Shown here: piece by piece, positions 35,366-44,675 of the stretch
How the letters are laid out: the number at the start of each line of letters is the position of its first letter
How positions within the stretch are numbered: position 1 is the stretch's first letter
Source of the DNA: Marinobacterium halophilum
Lineage (GTDB): Bacteria; Pseudomonadota; Gammaproteobacteria; Pseudomonadales; Balneatricaceae
Assembly: GCF_003014615.1 (NCBI RefSeq)
Contig: NZ_PYGI01000007.1
Coordinates: 62,001 to 126,000 of the forward strand
DNA: 64,000 nucleotides
Reading direction: 5' to 3'
Translations under genes and position numbers: made by a program
Notes under the pieces: model-generated
What the model was told of the DNA's origin: nothing
The model's input: the letters and a program-made list of their open reading frames with translations, nothing else
Databases searched by the model: none

Positions 35366-37282
35366 TCAGCTGACCACGACTTTTCGGAACATGCCCATCA
35401 TGTGATAGAGCAGATGGCAGTGGAACGCCCATTCACCTTTGGCATCGGCGGTGACCAGATAGCTCAGACGTGCTCCCGGTTGTACCACCAGAGTGTGTTT
35501 GCGCGGCAGGTGAGTGGTATCACCGGTTTCCAGATCACTCCACATGCCGTGCAGGTGAACCGGGTGCGGCATCATGGTGTCGTTGACCAGGATAATGCGC
35601 ACGCGCTCGCCATAGGTCAGCTGGATCGGGTCGGCATCGGCATAGCGAATGCCGTTGAGGGACCACATGTAGCGGCTCATGTTGCCGGTCAGGTGCAGCT
35701 CGATGTCGCGGCTCGGTTCGCGGGTGTCGGGTGTGGGGTGCAGGCTGCGCAGATCGGCATAGGTGAGTACCTTGCGGCCGTTGTTGCGCAGGCCAACGCC
35801 GGGATCATCGAGCCGATATTGTGGAGCTTCGGCGCGCATGTCAACGTGAGGGCCGTATTCGCTGTCGGCATGCACCGGCATGCCTGCAGAGAGCGGATTG
35901 CCTTGATAGGCGGGTTCACTCGCTGGGCCGTTGCCGTGATGCATGCCAGCGGGCATGGCGTCATGGTTACCGTGGGCCATTTTGCCATGATCCATTTTGC
36001 CATGGTTCATTGGCATGGCTGCTGTTTGGGTCGGCATGGCGTGACCGGTATCATGCGTCATCGTTCCGTGCGACATCGTGCCGTGGGACATGGGCATGTC
36101 ATGCCCGGCGTGGCCGCCATGTTCCCCTGCTGCCATCGCCATGCCCATATCCATATGGGTCAGCTCGGGTGCCGGGTCCAGTGCCGGTGGTGTGGCTTTC
36201 AGCGTTATATCAGGCGTCAGCTGGCCATGGGCATAACCGGAACGGTCGATCGCCTGAGCGAACAGGCTGTAGGCCTTGTGTTCGGTCGGCTCGACGATGA
36301 TGTCGAGGGTTTCGGCTGCGCCGATGCGGAATTCATCGACATTGACCGGCTCTACATATTGGCCGTCACAGGCGACGACGGTCATTTTCAGGCCGGGAAT
36401 GCGCAGGTCAAAGAACGTCATGGCGGCGGCATTGATCACGCGCAGGCGTACCTTCTCGCCGGGGTTGAACAGGCCGGTCCAGCCGCTGGCAGGGGTCTGG
36501 CCGTTCATCAGGAAGGTGTAGGTATAACCGGTGACATCAGAGATATCGCGATCGCTCATGCGCATCTTGTCCCACATCTGCCGCCGTGACAGTGCCGTGC
36601 CCCAGCCGTCCTGCTGTGCCTCTGGGATGAGGTCGTCGGCCAGCGTGCGTTCGCGGCGGTTGTAGTAGTGGCTCATCTTTTTCAGGTTGGCGTACACCCG
36701 CTCAGGCGGGGTATCACTCCAGTCCGACAACATCAGCACATAGTCACGATCATAGCTGAAGGGTTCGGGCTCCTTCGGGTCGATGATGATGGCACCGTAG
36801 AGGCCGGTCTGTTCCTGGAAACCGGAATGGCTGTGGTACCAGTAGGTGCCGCTCTGCTGCACATCGAATGCGTAGGTGAAGGTTTCACCGGGGGCGATGC
36901 CGTCAAAGCTCAGCCCCGGTACGCCGTCCATCTCCGTGGGCAGAATCATGCCGTGCCAGTGGATGGATGAATCGGTGTCGAGGTTGTTGTGCACGTTCAA
37001 CGTTACCCGTTCACCTTCCCGCCAGCGCAATACAGGGGCCGGCAGGGAGCCGTTGACGGTGGTGGCCAGAGCCTCCTTGCCGGTAAAGTTGACCAGCTGG
37101 TGGCCGATGTTCAGATCGAACTCGGTGCCGCTCAGTACGGGGTGTGGCTTGAGAGTCGGCGCGGTGTTGGCTGCCAGCAGCGGGCGTGTGCTGAGGCTCA
37201 GCCCGGTGGCCAGCCCGCCCAAGGCGAGTCCCTGGACGAAGCGGCGCCGCGAAGGCGCAGGCAAAGTGTTGTGCTTGCTCAT
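35366..37282 (-). CDS. copA: Multicopper oxidase CopA
   Basis: A 638-residue periplasmic copper-resistance oxidase (CopA/PcoA family) with a Tat signal (SRRRFVQGLALGG). The four copper-binding segments are present: HWHG, HSHSG, HPVHLHGMW and HCHLLYHMMGMF. A Met/His-rich insert (about residues 370-455), with repeated M/H pairs such as HGTMSHGTMTH and NHGKMDHGKMAHG, probably binds extra copper(I). ATG 37282 has AGGAG 8 bases upstream. copB follows after 11 bases. Confidence 0.97.
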   Translation of the reverse strand: MSKHNTLPAPSRRRFVQGLALGGLATGLSLSTRPLLAANTAPTLKPHPVLSGTEFDLNIGHQLVNFTGKEALATTVNGSLPAPVLRWREGERVTLNVHNNLDTDSSIHWHGMILPTEMDGVPGLSFDGIAPGETFTYAFDVQQSGTYWYHSHSGFQEQTGLYGAIIIDPKEPEPFSYDRDYVLMLSDWSDTPPERVYANLKKMSHYYNRRERTLADDLIPEAQQDGWGTALSRRQMWDKMRMSDRDISDVTGYTYTFLMNGQTPASGWTGLFNPGEKVRLRVINAAAMTFFDLRIPGLKMTVVACDGQYVEPVNVDEFRIGAAETLDIIVEPTEHKAYSLFAQAIDRSGYAHGQLTPDITLKATPPALDPAPELTHMDMGMAMAAGEHGGHAGHDMPMSHGTMSHGTMTHDTGHAMPTQTAAMPMNHGKMDHGKMAHGNHDAMPAGMHHGNGPASEPAYQGNPLSAGMPVHADSEYGPHVDMRAEAPQYRLDDPGVGLRNNGRKVLTYADLRSLHPTPDTREPSRDIELHLTGNMSRYMWSLNGIRYADADPIQLTYGERVRIILVNDTMMPHPVHLHGMWSDLETGDTTHLPRKHTLVVQPGARLSYLVTADAKGEWAFHCHLLYHMMGMFRKVVVS

Positions 37283-37347
37283 CAAAATGCTCCTGAATAG
37301 CGAAAATGTCAGTGCCGCCTGAACGTGGCGACAGGGTCAAAGGCTAT

Positions 37348-37680
37348 TCAGGCTTTTGGAGGGCGGTGCAGGCCGGACGGGAACAGTTGCTGATACAGGT
37401 TCGGTGTCAGGGTAATATGAGTGGCCTTGGCGGCCGGTCCAAGGGCAAGTGCCGGCAGCAGTGGGGCACAATGGCTGCTGCAGCTGCTCATGCACTGTTG
37501 CCAGCATGAGGGAGCAGAGTCCTGGCTGTCCGCATGATCATGCCCGGCTGCCATCATGCCGCTGGTCATGGAACCTGGCGGTATGGTGGTTGCCGATGCG
37601 ACGACAGGCGCGAGCAACAGCAGCAGTAATGCTACTGCACTCAGCAGGCCGGTCAGTCGATAGGCAGGTGTATCAGGCAT
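37348..37680 (-). CDS. Small secreted Cys/Met/His-rich protein, CopL-like
   Basis: A 110-residue protein with a long signal peptide (to about residue 29), then a stretch rich in Met, His and Cys (GSMTSGMMAAGHDHADSQD, then CWQQCMSSCSSHC), and a C-terminus ending HRPPKA. The layout (signal, metal-binding middle, tail ending near RPP) resembles the short CopL/DUF2946-like proteins found upstream of copAB in Xanthomonas and pseudomonads. I infer a copper-sensing or binding role. It is 65 bases upstream of copA on the same strand, so probably co-transcribed. Confidence 0.6.
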   Translation of the reverse strand: MPDTPAYRLTGLLSAVALLLLLLAPVVASATTIPPGSMTSGMMAAGHDHADSQDSAPSCWQQCMSSCSSHCAPLLPALALGPAAKATHITLTPNLYQQLFPSGLHRPPKA

Positions 37681-37705
37681 GACAGTCTCGTTTGGCGTTT
37701 GGCAT

Positions 37706-37736
37706 AGTATAGAATGCTGACCGGGGCTTAGGGCAA
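37706..37736 (-). promoter_or_regulatory. Candidate promoter of the copper operon with long spacer
   Basis: Read on the minus strand: TTGCCC (37736-37731), a 19-base spacer, TATACT (37711-37706). A 19-base spacer is typical of MerR/CueR-controlled promoters, but I see no matching CueR dyad between the elements. Tentative. Confidence 0.35.
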
Positions 37737-37787
37737 GAGTTCCGACCGTTTTCCTGTTCCTCTGTTTACTCTGTGTGTTGAGGCCAT

Positions 37788-38513
37788 GTGACCCGTTCCC
37801 GTCGTTCTGTGTTTTTTCGCTATGTTATTCGGCCGCTCTGGCGCGTGTTGTGGCGTGTCGGCCTGGTAGTGGGCGTGCTGCTGACGCTGCTGGTGTTCAG
37901 TCTGCGCGTAATTGATCCGCCGGTGTGGTCGTGGCTGGTGTGGCGGGAACTGTCTCAGCCGGTTGGCTATCCGGCGGAATACCGTCATCAATGGGTGGAC
38001 CTGGAACAGATCCCGCTGCAGCTGCAGTTGGCGGTTGTGGCGGCTGAAGATCAGCGTTTCCCGCTGCATGGTGGCATTGATCTGCATGCTGTGCGGAGCG
38101 CGCTGGAAGAGGCGCTCGCTGGCCAGGGGCTTAGAGGGGCCAGCACCCTGACTCAGCAAACGGCGAAGAATCTGTTCCTGTGGCCCGGCCGCGACTGGGT
38201 GCGCAAGGGGCTGGAAGTGCCGTTGGCGCTGATGCTGGAAAGCATGTTGGGCAAGCGGCGCATTCTGGAGCTGTACCTTAACATTGTTGAGTTCGCGCCC
38301 GGCATCTATGGTGCAGGAGCAGCCAGCGAGTATTGGTACCGGCAACCGGTGGCGACCATCAACGCAGATCAGGCCGCTCGCCTGGCTGCCATTTTGCCCA
38401 ACCCCTGGCTGTATCAGGCGCAGCCACCCACGACCTATGTGCGCCAGCGTGCCGACTGGATTCGGCAGCAGATGCGTCAACTGGGGCCTGACTGGGTCGG
38501 CCAGCTTGAATGA
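37788..38513 (+). CDS. mtgA: Monofunctional peptidoglycan transglycosylase
   Basis: A 241-residue GT51 enzyme (E. coli MtgA is 242) that polymerises lipid II into glycan strands. It has one N-terminal membrane anchor (about residues 20-42) and the GT51 motifs: AAEDQRFPLHGGID with the catalytic glutamate, GASTLTQQTAKNLFL, and KRRILELYLNIVEFAPGIYG. The start is GTG 37788 with GAGG close upstream. It is divergent from the copper operon. Confidence 0.96.
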   Translation: MTRSRRSVFFRYVIRPLWRVLWRVGLVVGVLLTLLVFSLRVIDPPVWSWLVWRELSQPVGYPAEYRHQWVDLEQIPLQLQLAVVAAEDQRFPLHGGIDLHAVRSALEEALAGQGLRGASTLTQQTAKNLFLWPGRDWVRKGLEVPLALMLESMLGKRRILELYLNIVEFAPGIYGAGAASEYWYRQPVATINADQAARLAAILPNPWLYQAQPPTTYVRQRADWIRQQMRQLGPDWVGQLE

Positions 38514-38528
38514 ACTGGTTATAAAAGG

Positions 38529-38557
38529 TTCAGTCTTTATGGCATTTGCTGTATAAA
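38529..38557 (+). promoter_or_regulatory. Candidate promoter upstream of the NhaC-type antiporter
   Basis: TTCAGT (38529-38534), a 17-base spacer, TATAAA (38552-38557). The -35 is poor. A small dyad TGACC/GGTCA at 38685-38699 lies nearer the gene and may be an operator. Confidence 0.35.
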
Positions 38558-38719
38558 AGTGCCCTTCGTGGCGCATGATGACGCCTATTCTCTGCATGGA
38601 CGCGTGTCAGGCTGCTTGATACAGCGTGCAACTCCTTGATTCCGTTTACTGCTCTGCCGATCTGGCTGGGCGGTGGTTACTATTTGACCTGATCGGTCAG
38701 GCATGAATCGGATACCAAC

Positions 38720-40045
38720 ATGACGAAAAACTCTCCACTGGCCCTGTTGCCACTCGGACTTTTTTTGGCCCTGTTCATCGGCAGTGGTCTTTATTATCAG
38801 GCAGCGGGTGTCGACTTCGCCTTCTATCAGATCTCCGCACCGGTGGCGATTCTGCCTGCCATCGTGCTGGCGCTGATCCTGCAGAAGGGGCAACTGAACG
38901 CCCGCATCGAAACTTTTATTGCCGGTGTCGGTGATCACACCATCATTACCATGGCGTTGATCTACCTGCTGGCCGGTGCCTTTGCCAGTGTGGCCAAGGC
39001 TGTGGGCGGGGTGGATGCCACCGTCAACTTCGGTCTCAGTATTATCCCGCCATCAATGGTGCTGCCGGGCCTGTTCGTGATTACGGCGTTTATTGCCACC
39101 TCAATGGGGACCTCCATGGGCACCATTGCGGCGATTGCTCCGATTGCGGTCGGCGTGGCCGAAGCGACCGATCTGCCGCTGCTGCTGACGGTCGGTACGG
39201 TGGTGGGTGGAGCGATGTTCGGCGATAACCTGTCAATCATTTCCGATACCACCATCGCCGCGACCCGAACCCAGGGCTGCGAGATGCGCGACAAGTTCCG
39301 CCTCAATTTCAAGATTGCGCTACCGGCGGCACTGCTGACACTGGTGTGGCTGTTCATTCAGGGCAGCAGTGCGCAGGTGGAAGCGCCGGGCGAGTATGAG
39401 CTGCTGCGGGTGATGCCATATCTGGCGGTGCTGGTGTTGGCACTGTCGGGGCTGAACGTGATGCTGGTGCTGCTGGTCGGCATCCTGTTGGCAGGCGGTG
39501 TGGGTTTGTTCGCCACCGAGGGCTACAACGTGGCGCAGTGGTCTACTGATATCTACGCCGGGTATACCGGCATGCAGGAGATCATGATCCTGTCGTTGCT
39601 GATCGGTGGCCTCGGCGCGTTGATGAAATCCCAGGGTGGTCTGGTCTGGCTGGCGGGGATGATCGACAAGCTGTCACGTCAGAGCAGTGATCCGAAGAAA
39701 CACCGTCGCTCCGGTGAGTTCAGCATCAGTGCGGCGGTGGCGTTGACTAACGTCTGCACCGCGAACAATACCGTGGCGATCATCATTTCCGGCGGGCTGG
39801 CCAAGGATATTGCCGAGCGTTACGGCGTTGATCCGCGCCGCAGTGCCAGTTTGATGGATATCTTTTCCTGTGTGGTACAGGGCATGCTGCCCTACGGGGC
39901 TCAGGTACTGCTGGCAGGGTCGATCGCCAAGCTGTCGCCGCTGTTGATCATCGGCAGTATTCATTACTGCTGGGTACTGGCGGCGGTGGCTCTGTTGTCG
40001 ATCATGATTGGACGGCCTCAGCCCAAGGCACACGCCAACGCCTGA
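38720..40045 (+). CDS. NhaC-family Na+/H+ antiporter
   Basis: A 441-residue membrane protein with about eleven helices. Conserved patches include FIATSMGTSMGTIAAIAPIA, VGGAMFGDNLSIISDTTIAAT and VCTANNTVAIIISGG, typical of the NhaC family (including MleN-like members). It exchanges sodium for protons across the inner membrane or couples this to a substrate. It is transcribed alone and ends at a perfect bidirectional terminator. Confidence 0.9.
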   Translation: MTKNSPLALLPLGLFLALFIGSGLYYQAAGVDFAFYQISAPVAILPAIVLALILQKGQLNARIETFIAGVGDHTIITMALIYLLAGAFASVAKAVGGVDATVNFGLSIIPPSMVLPGLFVITAFIATSMGTSMGTIAAIAPIAVGVAEATDLPLLLTVGTVVGGAMFGDNLSIISDTTIAATRTQGCEMRDKFRLNFKIALPAALLTLVWLFIQGSSAQVEAPGEYELLRVMPYLAVLVLALSGLNVMLVLLVGILLAGGVGLFATEGYNVAQWSTDIYAGYTGMQEIMILSLLIGGLGALMKSQGGLVWLAGMIDKLSRQSSDPKKHRRSGEFSISAAVALTNVCTANNTVAIIISGGLAKDIAERYGVDPRRSASLMDIFSCVVQGMLPYGAQVLLAGSIAKLSPLLIIGSIHYCWVLAAVALLSIMIGRPQPKAHANA

Positions 40046-40081
40046 TATGTTTCGTCGTGGCCTGCACAGGGTTACGAATAC

Positions 40082-40114
40082 AAAAACGGCCGCTGCAATG
40101 CAGCGGCCGTTTTT
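40082..40114 (+). terminator. Perfect bidirectional terminator
   Basis: A 15-base perfect stem, AAAAACGGCCGCTGC / GCAGCGGCCGTTTTT with loop AAT. It serves the NhaC-type gene on + and the TonB receptor on -. Confidence 0.93.
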
Positions 40115-40138
40115 ATTGGGGGTCGTTCTGTCTATTGA

Positions 40139-42241
40139 TTAGAAACGCATTTCCACCGAAGCCAGGAAGTTGCGGCCTTCACCAATCACGGTGGTATCGT
40201 CATCGCCGCCTGCCAGGTAGTCCTCGTCAAACAGGTTTTCCACTTTCAAGCGCAGGGTCAGGTCTGCCTGTTTGAACTGACGTATCTTATGCGATACACC
40301 AGCATCGAAACGGGTGTAACCGTCCTTTTTGTAAGTATTGCGGCTGTCGCCATAACGTTCACCGACATGGGTGGCACCCAGGTTGAAGGCGGTGTTGCCG
40401 GTCAGGTCATAACGGGTCCAGATGGAGGCCGCGAATTCTGGTACGTCGGCCGGACGGTTGCCATCCAGTGAGGCATCGTAGGGGTCCTTGAGTTCAGCAT
40501 CCAGCCAGATCGCACTGCCCTGCAGGGACAGCTTGTCGGTCAACTGGCCTGCCGCCATCAGTTCAGCGCCGATATGTTTCTGCTCACCGATCTGACGCGT
40601 TTCCGTCAGGCCCGCGCCCAGATCATCACGGTCACGTTTCAGAACCTTGTTGCTTTGGGTCAGGTCGAATACGGCTGCGCTCAGCAGCAAGCGGTCATCC
40701 ATCAGGTTCCATTTGGTGCCCAGCTCGTATATTTCACCGCTGACCGGGTCGAGTTTCATGCCGTCGTTGATGTCATCCGGGTCACTGACAGGTCCCTGAG
40801 GCTCGAAGCTTTCGGCATAGGTCAGATAGATGGAGCCAGCGGTGGTCGGGTGGTAGATCACCCCGGCTTTGGGCACAACATTCCCCTGGGTTTCTTCGCC
40901 GTCATCCTCGTAATCGTAGCGGGCACCGACCAGCAACTGCCACTGCGGATTGAGAGTGATTAAATCCTGTACGTAAAGGCCGTAGGAAGCACGTTCGGGA
41001 TAAACGGTTGCATTGGCTGAACGGTAATCCAGGTCGGCCGGTTTTTCGATGGGCTGGCCGACCGTAGCATCCACGGCACTGCCGCCGCGGAAACTTTGTT
41101 GCTGGCGCTTATAGTAGTAATTGAGCCAGTTGGTACCGACCAGCACTTCGTGTTGCACTTGGCCGGTATGGAAACGGCCGCTCAGGTCGGCGTAGGCGGT
41201 GTCGAATTGCCAGTTGTCGTGCCGATCGAAGCCGCTGACCTTGTAAGTACCGGTCGTCGGGTTGTAATCACTGAATGAAGAGCTTTCAAGATCGTGACGC
41301 ACTAAATCCTGATGGTTGTAACCCGCGTTCAATTTCCAGTTGTCACTGAGCTGCCAGTCGAGGTCGACGCCGATGTTCTCCACATCGTTGTCGATGTTGG
41401 ACCATTGGGCATTCCAGATGTGTTTGTCACCCAATACGGGTTTGCCGTTCTGGATGTAAGCACCTGAATCTACGCTGCCGTCATCGCGGGTCTTGTCATA
41501 GTGAAACGATAGAGTGGCGTTGTCCGTCAGGTCGTAATCCACGAACAGGCCGCCAACGAAGCGTTCGGTTTCGGGTGTGCTGCCATCGGTGTATTCCCGC
41601 CAGCTGTCATACTGCTGGTGTGACAGTACCAGACGTGCACGCAAGCGCTGATCTGCGGTCAAGGCACCACTGGTATCGAGCGTGGTGCGGAATTCGTTGT
41701 CAGAACCGAAGTCCTGACGCAGGGTGGTTTGATGTTCGTAGGTCGGCTTTTTGCTGACCATATTCACCAGGCCGCCGGGCGCTGACTTACCGTAGAGCAA
41801 GCCGGAAGGGCCTTTCAGTACTTCAACGCGGTCGAGCAATTCGATCGGCTGACGGTAGTGAGACCAGTGCTGCTGGCCGTTGCGCAGGAATCCGCTGCCG
41901 CTGTTCAGGTCGAAACCGCGCAGGGAGAAGCGTTCGCGATTACGACTGGTACCGCCAGCGGAAATGCTGGCGTCGTTACTCAAGACCTGCCCCAGCGTTG
42001 TGGCACCCTGCTCGATGATCAATTGCTCACTGATTACATTGACTTGCTGCGGCGTTTCCAGCTGTCCCATTTCCATGCGCATGGCTCCGGTACTACTGCC
42101 TGTGCGGTAGCTGTCACTGCTGCCGGTGATCACAATCTTGTCTCCGGCATGTGAGGGTGGCTGCGTGGTGGATGCTGCGTGGCTAGCCTGTGTTGCCAGC
42201 AGGGTTGCGATAGCGAGTGCAAGGGGGTGTTGTTTGGACAT
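40139..42241 (-). CDS. TonB-dependent siderophore receptor (second)
   Basis: A 700-residue outer-membrane receptor: signal peptide ending SHA-A, TonB box region GDKIVITGSS, plug domain (LETPQQVNVISEQLI, DRVEVLKGPSGLLYG, SAPGGLVNMVSKKP) and a barrel ending SVEMRF with C-terminal Phe. It belongs to the FhuA/FpvA-type siderophore receptor group. No importer is adjacent, so it must work with the TonB2 operon and the fhu importer or with others elsewhere. A Fur box is built into its promoter. Confidence 0.95.
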   Translation of the reverse strand: MSKQHPLALAIATLLATQASHAASTTQPPSHAGDKIVITGSSDSYRTGSSTGAMRMEMGQLETPQQVNVISEQLIIEQGATTLGQVLSNDASISAGGTSRNRERFSLRGFDLNSGSGFLRNGQQHWSHYRQPIELLDRVEVLKGPSGLLYGKSAPGGLVNMVSKKPTYEHQTTLRQDFGSDNEFRTTLDTSGALTADQRLRARLVLSHQQYDSWREYTDGSTPETERFVGGLFVDYDLTDNATLSFHYDKTRDDGSVDSGAYIQNGKPVLGDKHIWNAQWSNIDNDVENIGVDLDWQLSDNWKLNAGYNHQDLVRHDLESSSFSDYNPTTGTYKVSGFDRHDNWQFDTAYADLSGRFHTGQVQHEVLVGTNWLNYYYKRQQQSFRGGSAVDATVGQPIEKPADLDYRSANATVYPERASYGLYVQDLITLNPQWQLLVGARYDYEDDGEETQGNVVPKAGVIYHPTTAGSIYLTYAESFEPQGPVSDPDDINDGMKLDPVSGEIYELGTKWNLMDDRLLLSAAVFDLTQSNKVLKRDRDDLGAGLTETRQIGEQKHIGAELMAAGQLTDKLSLQGSAIWLDAELKDPYDASLDGNRPADVPEFAASIWTRYDLTGNTAFNLGATHVGERYGDSRNTYKKDGYTRFDAGVSHKIRQFKQADLTLRLKVENLFDEDYLAGGDDDTTVIGEGRNFLASVEMRF

Positions 42242-42291
42242 GGGCGGTCCTTATCAAGGCAGGTGAATGAGAAGGCGTAAAATGTTTGATT

Positions 42292-42320
42292 ATATTAATG
42301 ATAGTAATTCGTATTATCAA
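42292..42320 (-). promoter_or_regulatory. Promoter of the second receptor with embedded Fur box
   Basis: On the minus strand: TTGATA (42320-42315), a 17-base spacer, TAATAT (42297-42292). A Fur-like site, 42300-42318 (13 of 19, with intact outer half sites GATA and ATTATC), fills the spacer. It lies about 50 bases before the start codon. Confidence 0.7.
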
Positions 42321-42425
42321 TGCTTTGTTTTGTCGTTCCGGCCTCAACCCTGTGGATTGGTCGGTTCTGTTCAAAAAATGCGCTATACTCGCCGACCGTT
42401 AATAACGCTTACTCCAGGTTGATCC

Positions 42426-44675
42426 ATGCACGCTGTCACCCCGATTTTTGAACACCCCAAATACTGGGCCGAATGCTTTGGCCCCGCACCCTTTTTACCG
42501 ATGTCACGCAGCGAGATGGATCAGTTGGGGTGGGACAGTTGTGACATCATCATCGTGACCGGTGATGCCTACGTGGACCATCCATCGTTCGGCATGGCGA
42601 TCATCGGTCGTCTTCTGGAAGCACAGGGTTTCCGTGTTGGCATCATCGCCCAGCCGGACTGGCACTCGGCAGAGGCATTCAAGGCGCTGGGCAAGCCGAA
42701 CCTGTTTTTCGGTGTGGCTGCCGGCAACATGGATTCGATGATCAACCGCTATACCGCAGACCGTAAAATCCGTTCGGATGATGCCTATACCGCAGGCGGT
42801 AAGGCTGGCAAACGCCCGGATCGCGCCAGTCTGGTGTATAGCCAGCGCTGTCGCGAAGCCTACAAAGACGTGCCGATCATTCTAGGTGGCATTGAAGGCT
42901 CGCTGCGCCGTATCGCGCATTACGACTACTGGCAGGACAAGGTACGCCGCTCCATTCTGCTGGATGCGCGTGCCGACCTGCTGCTGTACGGCAACGCCGA
43001 ACGCGCAGTGGTTGAAGTGGCGCATCGCATTTCCCGTGGCGAGCCGGTCAGCGAAATCACCGATGTACGCGGCACCGCCTTCGTGCGCAAGGACACCCCC
43101 GAAGGCTGGCTGGAGATTGATTCGACCCGTATTGACCGTCCGGGCAAGATCGACAAGATCATCAACCCGTATGTGAACACGCGCGATTTGGCCGAGTGCC
43201 AGGTGGAACAGGGCCGTGAAGGCGGCGAAAGCGCGGAGATGGAAGCGGAAGACGAGGTGCAGATTCTGCATATCGAGCCGCGGGTCAAACTCGACCGCAG
43301 CAAAACCGTGATTCGCATTCCCTCGTACGAGAAGGTCAGCAAGGATACGGTGCTCTACGCCCATGCCAACCGTGTACTGCATTTGGAAACCAATCCGGGT
43401 AATGCCCGCGCACTGGTACAGCTGCATGGTGATCAGGAAGTCTGGCTTAACCCGCCGCCGATCCCGTTGACCACGAAAGAAATGGACCACGTTTTCGGTT
43501 TGCCCTATGCGCGGGTACCGCACCCGGCCTATGGCAAGGACGAGATTCCGGCGTACAAGATGATTCGGTTCTCGGTCAACATCATGCGCGGCTGTTTCGG
43601 CGGCTGTACCTTCTGTTCCATTACCGAGCATGAAGGCCGCATCATCCAGAATCGCTCGCATGAATCGATTATTGGCGAGATCGAGGAGATTCGCGACAAG
43701 GTTCCGGGTTTTACCGGCGTGATATCGGATCTTGGCGGGCCCACGGCGAACATGTACCGCCTGGCGTGCAAAAGTTCCGAGATCGAAGCCGCCTGTCGCA
43801 AGCCCTCCTGCGTGTTTCCGGGCATCTGCCAGAACCTCAATACCGATCACAGCTCATTGACGTCGTTGTACCGCAAGGCGCGTGACCTGAAAGGGGTCAA
43901 GAAGATCCTGATTGCGTCCGGTCTGCGCTATGACCTGGCGGTGGAAGACCCAGAATACGTGCGCGAACTGGTAACCCACCATGTCGGCGGCTATCTGAAA
44001 ATTGCGCCGGAGCATACCGAACGTGGCGTGCTCGACAAGATGATGAAGCCGGGCATCGGCACGTATGATACCTTCAAGCGCATGTTCGAGAAATTTACCA
44101 AGGAAGCGGGCAAGGACCAGTACCTGATACCGTACTTCATTGCTGCACACCCCGGTACCAGCGATGAGGACATGATGAACCTGGCGCTTTGGCTCAAGCG
44201 CAATGATTTCAAAGCGGACCAGGTGCAGGCGTTCTATCCTTCGCCAATGGCCACGGCCACGGCGATGTACCATACCGGCCGCAACCCGCTGCGCAAGCTC
44301 AGTTACAAGAAAAGCAGTGAGCAGGTTGAGGCAGTGAAAGGCGAGCGTCAGCGTCGTTTGCACAAGGCATTTTTGCGCTGGCATGACCCGGACAACTGGC
44401 CGCTGCTGCGCGAGGCACTGACATCCATGGGGCGTGCCGATCTAATTGGGAATGGCGACCGACAGTTGATTCCAACCGAGCAGCCGGACGACGCTAAACA
44501 TGTCAGCCCACGACGCAAAAACTCGCCGACAGCGGCCCGTGCCGGCAAGGGCAAGCTGTTGACCCAGCACACCGGGTTGCCGCCCCGTGCCGGTAATACC
44601 CCTGAAAAAGCGGCCGGCAAGCGGCCAGCCAAGCGCAAACCGGCTGCCGGAGGACGGCAGCGACAGGGGCGCTGA
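42426..44675 (+). CDS. YgiQ-family radical SAM protein
   Basis: A 749-residue protein of the YgiQ (UPF0313) family. The radical-SAM cluster motif C390-x3-C394-x2-C397 (CFGGCTFC) is intact and follows an N-terminal domain of about 360 residues. Family patches include [30 protein letters not shown] and [15 protein letters not shown]. Its reaction is not known. The last 70 residues or so form a basic, low-complexity tail rich in Lys, Arg, Pro and Ala, possibly for nucleic-acid binding. It is monocistronic, divergent from the receptor. Confidence 0.95.
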   Translation: MHAVTPIFEHPKYWAECFGPAPFLPMSRSEMDQLGWDSCDIIIVTGDAYVDHPSFGMAIIGRLLEAQGFRVGIIAQPDWHSAEAFKALGKPNLFFGVAAGNMDSMINRYTADRKIRSDDAYTAGGKAGKRPDRASLVYSQRCREAYKDVPIILGGIEGSLRRIAHYDYWQDKVRRSILLDARADLLLYGNAERAVVEVAHRISRGEPVSEITDVRGTAFVRKDTPEGWLEIDSTRIDRPGKIDKIINPYVNTRDLAECQVEQGREGGESAEMEAEDEVQILHIEPRVKLDRSKTVIRIPSYEKVSKDTVLYAHANRVLHLETNPGNARALVQLHGDQEVWLNPPPIPLTTKEMDHVFGLPYARVPHPAYGKDEIPAYKMIRFSVNIMRGCFGGCTFCSITEHEGRIIQNRSHESIIGEIEEIRDKVPGFTGVISDLGGPTANMYRLACKSSEIEAACRKPSCVFPGICQNLNTDHSSLTSLYRKARDLKGVKKILIASGLRYDLAVEDPEYVRELVTHHVGGYLKIAPEHTERGVLDKMMKPGIGTYDTFKRMFEKFTKEAGKDQYLIPYFIAAHPGTSDEDMMNLALWLKRNDFKADQVQAFYPSPMATATAMYHTGRNPLRKLSYKKSSEQVEAVKGERQRRLHKAFLRWHDPDNWPLLREALTSMGRADLIGNGDRQLIPTEQPDDAKHVSPRRKNSPTAARAGKGKLLTQHTGLPPRAGNTPEKAAGKRPAKRKPAAGGRQRQGR

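Noticed and set aside
35300-36589. A 429-codon + strand frame opposite copA
   Set aside because: It follows the repetitive Met/His codons of copA on the other strand and has no recognisable domain.
42882-43850. A 322-codon minus frame within the YgiQ gene
   Set aside because: Shadow frame of the radical-SAM gene, no start signal.
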